A stretch of 38,784 nt of DNA, taken from the NCBI GenBank assembly GCA_947576945.1, contig CANPTH010000039.1, positions 1 through 38,784 of the forward strand, read 5' to 3'. Below are positions 33,821 through 38,784 of the stretch, piece after piece (positions within the stretch are counted from its first letter, which is position 1; every line of letters starts with the position of its first letter). The notes beneath the pieces were generated by a model. That model was not told the DNA's origin, searched no databases, and saw only the letters and a program-made list of their open reading frames with translations. The stretch comes from an uncultured Lachnospiraceae bacterium (lineage in GTDB: Bacteria > Bacillota > Clostridia > Lachnospirales > Lachnospiraceae). The position numbers and the translations under genes were made by a program.

Positions 33821-34554
33821 AAATACTCGATCTGCATCAAGGTAAGTCCGCATGCCGGCGCAGTTGGCCCGGCTGCCCGTCGGTCCTTTGCCGCCAGAAT
33901 GCTCTCCAGCTCTTCCGGCTCCCTATGGCCTCTGCCAACCTCCATCAGCGTCCCTGCAATGATCCTCACCATATTATACAGAAATCCCCTGCCGGTCACC
34001 CGGATCACAATCTCCCTCCCCTCCTCCGACACACGCAGGGATTCTATCCGCCGTACTGTGGACTCCACCTGCGCTTCCGTATTGCAGAAACTCTTAAAAT
34101 CACGTTCTCCGATTAAATATTCCCCGGCTCTCTGCATCCGCGTTACGTCCATCGGCACATAGGTAAAATGTGAATACAGTCTCTTAACCGGCATCGGAAA
34201 CGGTGCACAGTAAATTCTATACTCATAAGTCTTACGACTCGCCGTATGACGCGGATGAAAAACGCCGTCAACTTCCCTGGACCCCTGTATCCTGATGTCT
34301 TCCGGCAGCCTGCGGTTCAAAGCATATGCGATCTTATCCGCAGGAATCCGCGTCTCTGTATCAAATACGGCAACGTTCCCCATAGCATGGACCCCGGAAT
34401 CTGTACGGCTGGCTCCGGTTACTGTCACATCCTCCCCCAGAAGCTCAGAAAGGCATCTGTTCAAGATGCCTTCAATCGTCTCTCCATTCGGCTGTATCTG
34501 CCACCCATGATAATTTGTTCCGTCATAAGCTACAGTCAACATCACTCTTCTCAT
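33817..34554 (-). CDS. truA: tRNA pseudouridine(38-40) synthase TruA
   Basis: 245 residues. Isomerises uridines 38-40 in the anticodon arm. The catalytic aspartate is in ASRTDSGVHAMGNV (Asp52), with the N-terminal TVAYDGTNYHGWQIQPNGETIEG and C-terminal GRGFLYNMVRIIAGTLMEVG blocks typical of TruA. Two ATG codons compete: the one at 34563 abuts AAAGGAT, so the next at 34554 is better placed. It follows ecfT in the order ecfA1-ecfA2-ecfT-truA that is conserved in Firmicutes, but the ribosomal genes that usually flank this block (rplQ, rplM-rpsI) are absent here. Confidence 0.95.
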   Translation of the reverse strand: MRRVMLTVAYDGTNYHGWQIQPNGETIEGILNRCLSELLGEDVTVTGASRTDSGVHAMGNVAVFDTETRIPADKIAYALNRRLPEDIRIQGSREVDGVFHPRHTASRKTYEYRIYCAPFPMPVKRLYSHFTYVPMDVTRMQRAGEYLIGERDFKSFCNTEAQVESTVRRIESLRVSEEGREIVIRVTGRGFLYNMVRIIAGTLMEVGRGHREPEELESILAAKDRRAAGPTAPACGLTLMQIEYL

Positions 34555-34634
34555 ATATCGCATATCCTTTCAGACAGCCCGAAATAACATTCTCCAATTT
34601 ACTCTTTCATTCACTGAGGGCATTATACCCCCTC

Positions 34635-35435
34635 CTACAGACAGATCCCGATCGCAATACATCCTGCGAAATACGCCGCCAGCACGCCATAAGCGATCCT
34701 GTCTCTTCCCGCATATTTCAACGGCTTCATCTTCGTCCTGTGTTCTCCGCCCCGATAGCATCTGGCTTCCATCGCCATCGCCAGATCGTTAGCCCTGCGG
34801 AATGCTGAAATAAACAGCGGAACCAGCAACGGAACCATGGCCTTCGCCTTCTTGATCAGATTCCCACTTTCAAAATCAGCTCCTCTGGCAATCTGCGCCT
34901 TCATGATCTTATCAGTCTCCTCCAGCAAAATCGGTATAAAACGCAGTGCGATCGACATCATCATTGCCACCTCATGCACCGGAACCCTGAATACTTTGAG
35001 CGGCTTCATCAACTTCTCCATCGCATCCGTCAGGCTGTTCGGCGTAGTGGTCAACGTCATGATGGAAGACCCCACGATCAAAAAGGACAGCCGCACCGCC
35101 ATCGTCACCGCCATCTGCAGGCCTTCTTTCGTGATCCGTATCTTCCAAACGGATACCAGCGCTTCCCCCGGTGTCAGAAAAAGATTAAAAACCACCGTTA
35201 TCAGTAAAATAAAAACAATCGCCTTCATTCCTTTTACCATATACTTAAAAGGAACTCTGGACAATCTGATCGATACTGCCAGAAAAATTGCTGCTATAAC
35301 ATAACCAACCCAGCTTTTCACAATAAAAAGTGAAATAATAAAACATACTGTCGCTATCAATTTTACCCGCGGGTCCAGTTTATGAATCACGGAATCCGTC
35401 TGATAATACTGGCCCAAAGTAATATCTCGTAACAT
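34635..35435 (-). CDS. ecfT: ECF transporter transmembrane coupling protein EcfT
   Basis: 266 residues with about five or six membrane helices. The first block is LGQYYQTDSVIHKLDPRVKLIATV. The cytoplasmic coupling helices carry the two conserved Arg motifs, ARGADFESGN and MEARCYRGG, which dock in the grooves of the EcfA ATPases. With EcfA1/EcfA2 it forms the shared energising module for several vitamin-binding S components encoded elsewhere. It lies 18 bp after ecfA2, same strand. Confidence 0.95.
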   Translation of the reverse strand: MLRDITLGQYYQTDSVIHKLDPRVKLIATVCFIISLFIVKSWVGYVIAAIFLAVSIRLSRVPFKYMVKGMKAIVFILLITVVFNLFLTPGEALVSVWKIRITKEGLQMAVTMAVRLSFLIVGSSIMTLTTTPNSLTDAMEKLMKPLKVFRVPVHEVAMMMSIALRFIPILLEETDKIMKAQIARGADFESGNLIKKAKAMVPLLVPLFISAFRRANDLAMAMEARCYRGGEHRTKMKPLKYAGRDRIAYGVLAAYFAGCIAIGICL

Positions 35436-35453
35436 ATTCTTATCCTTTCATGA

Positions 35454-36305
35454 TCAGCCGCCTCTGAGGACACGCAGGATCTCTTCTTTTGCCTCAGCGA
35501 TCGTCGTAACATCGGTCTTCACCGGCATACCTTTCTTACTGAGCGCCTGCATGATGTACGTCACCTGCGGGGCTGCCAGACCTACTTCTTCCAATTCCCT
35601 GTAATGCTTGAAGACTTCCCTCGGTGTATCATCAAACATGACTGATCCCTGGTTCATAACAATGATGCGCTCTACGTACCTGGCCACATCTTCCATGCTG
35701 TGCGATACCAGAATAACGGTAATTCCCGTCTCTTCTTTCAGTTTCGCAATCTGATCCAATATTTCATCTCTTCCCTTAGGATCCAATCCGGCCGTAGGCT
35801 CATCCAATACAAGAATCTCCGGCTTCATGGCCAGTACTCCGGCAATCGCCACCCTTCGCTTCTGACCGCCGGACAGATCAAAAGGTGATTGATAGAAATA
35901 ATCATCTTCCAGCCCAACCTGCTTCAAAGCTGCATAAGCCCGCAGTTCTGTTTCCTGTCTGGACAGGCCAAGGTTCCTCGGTCCAAAACAGACATCCGAA
36001 AACACATCGATTTCAAACAGCTGATGCTCCGGATATTGAAACACCAGCCCCACTTTACTGCGCAGCTTCTTCTTATCATAATCCTGCGCGTGAATATCTT
36101 CTCCATTAAAATATATGCTGCCGCTCGTAGGCTTGATCAGACCGTTAAGGTGCTGCACCAGCGTAGACTTCCCTGAACCGGTATGCCCGATCAGTCCTAT
36201 AAACTGCCCGTCCGGAATCACCAGATTAATGTCCTTCAAGGCATGCACCGCAAGGGACGTATCACTTCCATATATATAATTGACATGATCCAATATGATC
36301 GACAT
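35454..36305 (-). CDS. ecfA2: ECF transporter ATPase EcfA2
   Basis: 283 residues. Walker A GHTGSGKST, signature LSGGQKRRVAIAG, Walker B ILVLDEPTAGLD, switch His in VSHSMEDV. Start at MSIILDHVNYIYG, with GGAGG about 6 nt upstream; the frame is open to 36344 without family sequence. The C-terminal extension (about 225-283) with GLAAPQVTYIMQAL is typical of EcfA. It pairs with EcfA1 as an asymmetric ATPase dimer bound to EcfT. Confidence 0.95.
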   Translation of the reverse strand: MSIILDHVNYIYGSDTSLAVHALKDINLVIPDGQFIGLIGHTGSGKSTLVQHLNGLIKPTSGSIYFNGEDIHAQDYDKKKLRSKVGLVFQYPEHQLFEIDVFSDVCFGPRNLGLSRQETELRAYAALKQVGLEDDYFYQSPFDLSGGQKRRVAIAGVLAMKPEILVLDEPTAGLDPKGRDEILDQIAKLKEETGITVILVSHSMEDVARYVERIIVMNQGSVMFDDTPREVFKHYRELEEVGLAAPQVTYIMQALSKKGMPVKTDVTTIAEAKEEILRVLRGG

Positions 36306-36431
36306 TCTTTCCTCCATGCCAGAGCGTTTTTTGCAGATTCCCACTTTTCTCTGTTAATACGGTATTTTGCTCCTTCACCCACCCATTAACCCTGCAAATC
36401 GATATCTGTGGATAATGATCCGGAGACTGCC

Positions 36432-37295
36432 TTAAGGCCTGTACTTTTGTACAGTCTCCAGCGCCTGCGTCAGTTCTTCCACTGTCAGAATACCTGCCGG
36501 AAGGCCAATACCGCTTTTTTGCAATTCATGGGCAAGCAGCGTCACCTGGGGAACATCCAGTCGAAGCTGTTTCAGTCTTTCCACCTGTGAAAAAATTTCA
36601 CGCGGCGTCCCCTGCATCGCGATCTTGCCTTTATCCATCACAAATACTTTATCCGCATGAATAATCTCTTCCATATAATGCGTGATCAAAAGCACTGTGA
36701 TACCTTCCACATCATTGAGCGCACGCACCGCACGTACCACTTCCCTGCGTCCGTTCGGATCGAGCATCGCCGTCGGTTCATCCAGGATGATACACTTGGG
36801 GTGCATGGCGATCACACCGGCAATAGAGACTCTCTGCTTCTGTCCTCCGGACAGTTTATTGGGAGAGAACTTCCGATATTGATACATACCCACCGCTTTC
36901 AGACTCTCCTCCACCCGTTCCCAGATCTCTTCCGTGGGAACACCCATATTCTCCGGACCAAATCCCACATCCTCCTCAACAACCTGGCCGATGATCTGAT
37001 TGTCCGGATTCTGAAAGACCATGCCGGCTTCCTGCCTGATGTTCCACAGATCTTTATCGTCTTTCGTATTCATGCCGTCTACCCATACGCTTCCTTCCGT
37101 TGGATAAAGAATGGCATTGATATGCTTTGCAAGCGTAGATTTCCCTGAGCCATTATGCCCCAGAATCGCAATAAACTCACCCTGCCGCACATCCAGATCA
37201 ACTTCATCCACAGCGCGGGTAATTCCTTCTACATTGCCCTCTTCGTCACGTCTGATATATTCAAACACCAATCGTTCAGTCCTGATGATTCCCAT
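36432..37295 (-). CDS. ecfA1: ECF transporter ATPase EcfA1
   Basis: 287 residues. Walker A GHNGSGKST, Q loop VFQNPDNQIIGQVVEEDVGFGPENMG (a hallmark of EcfA/CbiO), signature LSGGQKQRVSIAG, Walker B CIILDEPTAMLD, switch His in ITHYMEEI. First gene of the ecfA1-ecfA2-ecfT-truA run; the 126-bp gap to ecfA2 has no promoter I trust. Its own SigA-like promoter lies at 37402-37430. Confidence 0.95.
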   Translation of the reverse strand: MGIIRTERLVFEYIRRDEEGNVEGITRAVDEVDLDVRQGEFIAILGHNGSGKSTLAKHINAILYPTEGSVWVDGMNTKDDKDLWNIRQEAGMVFQNPDNQIIGQVVEEDVGFGPENMGVPTEEIWERVEESLKAVGMYQYRKFSPNKLSGGQKQRVSIAGVIAMHPKCIILDEPTAMLDPNGRREVVRAVRALNDVEGITVLLITHYMEEIIHADKVFVMDKGKIAMQGTPREIFSQVERLKQLRLDVPQVTLLAHELQKSGIGLPAGILTVEELTQALETVQKYRP

Positions 37296-37401
37296 CTGTA
37301 ATTTTCCCTCTTATCCCTGCACTTATAGCAGAAACATACCTGGCATCTCTTATTCCCGTATCCTGTATTGCCTTAGCACACCCCGCCAGACTTTCCGTTC
37401 T

Positions 37402-37430
37402 ATTTTACTAGAAAATATTTAAAAGCACAA
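37402..37430 (-). promoter_or_regulatory. SigA-like promoter for the ecf-truA operon
   Basis: Minus strand TTGTGC (37430-37425), 17-nt AT-rich spacer, TAAAAT (37407-37402), 106 bp upstream of ecfA1. Together with the repeat at 37451-37553 this accounts for much of the 37296-37717 interval, which has no gene. Confidence 0.55.
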
Positions 37431-37450
37431 GACTTTCATTTGTGTTATAC

Positions 37451-37553
37451 TATAGTTAACGACATTAGAAATTTCGTTTTCGGCCTTGCAGGAGCTACCG
37501 TATATGGCTTCTGCAAGAGCCGGAAACAGAAATTTGTTATGTCGTTTACTATA
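37451..37553. repeat. 103-bp palindromic MITE-like repeat, copy B
   Basis: Same length as copy A, 86 of 103 positions identical without gaps. Ends TATAGTTAACGACATT and, from the other side, TATAGTAAACGACATA. The inner part adds a second stem, TTGCAGGAGC against GGCTTCTGCAA, so the whole unit folds as one long hairpin. It lies between divergent ecfA1 and peptidase genes. Confidence 0.8.
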
Positions 37554-37717
37554 AGTATAATGTAATAGTTCTGCCTTTGACTTTAGTCTGCACACCCGCA
37601 AAATACCCGCAGACTTTTACATAACAGTTTCTGAACATCCATATCCCGTACCATCATACCACCATAAATTAATATACTATGCGGATACTTTATTCTAATA
37701 GAACGGAGATATCTTAT

Positions 37718-38728
37718 ATGCCAGAAAACATGCATACAGACAACGTACCCCCTTCTACCTTAAAAAAACTCCTGCGCCAGGCAGGTAAACCCTTCGCATT
37801 TCTCCTGCTTTTTATCATGATATGCGCTTTCCTTGCACAATACCTGACAGGCTCCGAAACATTGCAGGAATATGCCGACAACAATCCGGAAATTGCATAT
37901 GGTAATGCTTCCCAAAACGCAAGTACGGATGTGCCCCAAATCGGGCATACTGATGAAAGCCCGCAGGAGGCGGAACCAGAGAAGGAGAAAGAAACTCCTG
38001 ACAAACCTTCTGCATATGATAATGCAAAAACACCCGTTTCTAACACTGCCGGCAGCGCAGAATCGGATTCGGCAATATCAAATGTGGAGAACGATCATAT
38101 GGCTTCTATTTCAGAACGCACTATCTACCAGGACGGCTTCTATTACGAGCCGTTAAGCGAGACAGTAAAGACCAGAATTACCGGTATTTCTTACCCGGAG
38201 ACTGACTGCAGTATCTCTTATGATGAATTAAATTACGTGGGACTCCTCTATGTTGACTTCAACGGAGATGTGCAGGAAGGAGAATTGATCTGTAACAAGG
38301 CCATTGCACAGGATATGGTAGAAATCTTCTATGAACTGTACCAAAATGATTATCGTATTGAACGGATCCGTCTCATAGATGAGTATAACGGGGACGACAC
38401 TCTTTCCATGCTGGATAATAATACTTCCTGCTTTAACTACAGAGTCGTAGACGGAACCACCAGGTTATCAAAGCACGCGCTTGGCTGTGCCATCGATATC
38501 AATCCATTCTATAATCCCTATGTGGTGTTTAACAAGGATGGAAGCGGAGAAACCTATATTTCTCCTAAGGGCAGCGAAATCTATGCCGACCGCTCACAGG
38601 ATTTCCCTTATAAGATTGATGAGTCTGACTTATGCTATAAACTCTTTACCTCTCATGGTTTCACCTGGGGAGGCAATTGGAACTCTTCCAAAGACTATCA
38701 GCACTTTCAAATTGTTCTGCCGGACTGA
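37718..38728 (+). CDS. M15-family (VanY-like) D-Ala-D-Ala/L,D peptidase, membrane anchored
   Basis: 336 residues. One N-terminal membrane helix (about 24-45), a low-complexity acidic linker to about 130 (EKEKETPDK), and a C-terminal zinc peptidase domain. Zinc ligands are His253 and Asp260 in SKHALGCAIDINPF and His329 in DYQHFQI; WGGNWNSSKDYQHF is characteristic of M15 peptidases that trim peptidoglycan stem peptides. It acts outside the membrane on cell wall. Start at MPENMHTDN, with CGGAG 9 nt upstream. Exact bond specificity (D-Ala-D-Ala or L-Ala-D-Glu) is not decidable by eye. A group II intron end lies 2 bp past its stop codon. Confidence 0.88.
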   Translation: MPENMHTDNVPPSTLKKLLRQAGKPFAFLLLFIMICAFLAQYLTGSETLQEYADNNPEIAYGNASQNASTDVPQIGHTDESPQEAEPEKEKETPDKPSAYDNAKTPVSNTAGSAESDSAISNVENDHMASISERTIYQDGFYYEPLSETVKTRITGISYPETDCSISYDELNYVGLLYVDFNGDVQEGELICNKAIAQDMVEIFYELYQNDYRIERIRLIDEYNGDDTLSMLDNNTSCFNYRVVDGTTRLSKHALGCAIDINPFYNPYVVFNKDGSGETYISPKGSEIYADRSQDFPYKIDESDLCYKLFTSHGFTWGGNWNSSKDYQHFQIVLPD

Positions 38729-38730
38729 AC

Positions 38731-38784
38731 ATCGGGTAGGAGGCTACCCATTAGTTGAGCAGCCGACCTCCCACACCACTGTAC
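38731..38784 (-). mobile_element. 3' end (domains V/VI) of a group II intron, cut by window edge
   Basis: Read on the minus strand: GGTGTGGGAGGTCGG, a domain-VI-like hairpin (GGCT...AGCC) with a possible bulged branch A in CAACTAATGG, then TCCTACCCGAT. This closely follows the GGTGTGAGAGG...TCCTACTCGAT tail I know from bacterial group II introns. The 3' splice point would be at 38731/38730, just after the peptidase stop codon and antisense to that gene. The reverse transcriptase would lie beyond 38784. Confidence 0.6.

Noticed and set aside
36407..36415. Perfect DnaA box (TTATCCACA on the minus strand) between ecfA2 and ecfA1
   Set aside because: Single occurrence with no cluster of boxes, no AT-rich unwinding region and no dnaA/dnaN nearby, so not an origin.

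Overview
The window looks like chromosome of a motile, glycogen-using, probably spore-forming Clostridia, most like Lachnospiraceae. That rests on the ECF transporter genes, clostridial glycogen phosphorylase, paired short flagellins with CsrA-type leaders, Big_2/beta-helix surface proteins and moderate GC with consensus SigA promoters. The species is not identifiable by eye.

Layout. 1-5400: end of a tRNA-Arg(TCT), a 1558-residue secreted Ig-like/beta-helix protein and tRNA-Pro(TGG), with consensus promoters and a terminator. 5460-9021: leftward housekeeping run of THUMP rRNA methyltransferase, a degenerate (probably inactive) Amidase_3 protein, RdgB NTP pyrophosphatase and a YfcE-like phosphodiesterase. 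9121-10035: a tiny Asn/Gln-rich protein with a 103-bp palindromic repeat in its leader, and a HAAS-domain membrane protein. 10137-14119: sulfur block, cysK followed by metN-metI-metQ. 14181-15891: polytopic membrane protein and a doubtful small ORF. 15915-20806: a MITE-like element, an AraC regulator and two GH13 alpha-glucosidases whose active-site signatures suggest alpha-1,4 and alpha-1,6 specificity. 20821-24559: two-component system plus lipoprotein. 24894-28376: glycogen phosphorylase and a LacI regulator with tandem operators over its own promoter. 28495-32148: flagellin locus. 32301-37430: PPi-type phosphofructokinase, truA and ecfA1-ecfA2-ecfT. 37451-38784: a second copy of the 103-bp repeat, an M15 peptidase and the 3' end of a group II intron.

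The outstanding system is at 28578-32148. Two tandem flagellin genes lie downstream of a variant csrA. Upstream of csrA is an 814-bp segment bounded by two 31-bp sites in opposite orientation (30/31 identical). Each site has two 12-bp arms around a 7-bp asymmetric centre, like a tyrosine-recombinase crossover site. The segment encodes a FimB-sized tyrosine recombinase (193 aa) and, at its far end, a near-consensus flagellar sigma-28 promoter (TAAA-N15-TCCGATAT). In the orientation present here the promoter points away from csrA and the flagellins, into the right-hand site, which doubles as a hairpin with a short T tract. Inversion would aim the promoter at csrA-flagellin and remove the T tract. 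I infer a self-encoded phase switch for flagellin, captured here in the OFF state.

A second layer is post-transcriptional. Both flagellin leaders carry an 8-bp stem with different sequence but identical geometry. Each shows an ANGGA hexaloop exactly 9 nt upstream of an AAGGAGG ribosome site, which is the dual-site arrangement expected for CsrA repression. The covariation between the paralogues is direct evidence that the structure is selected.
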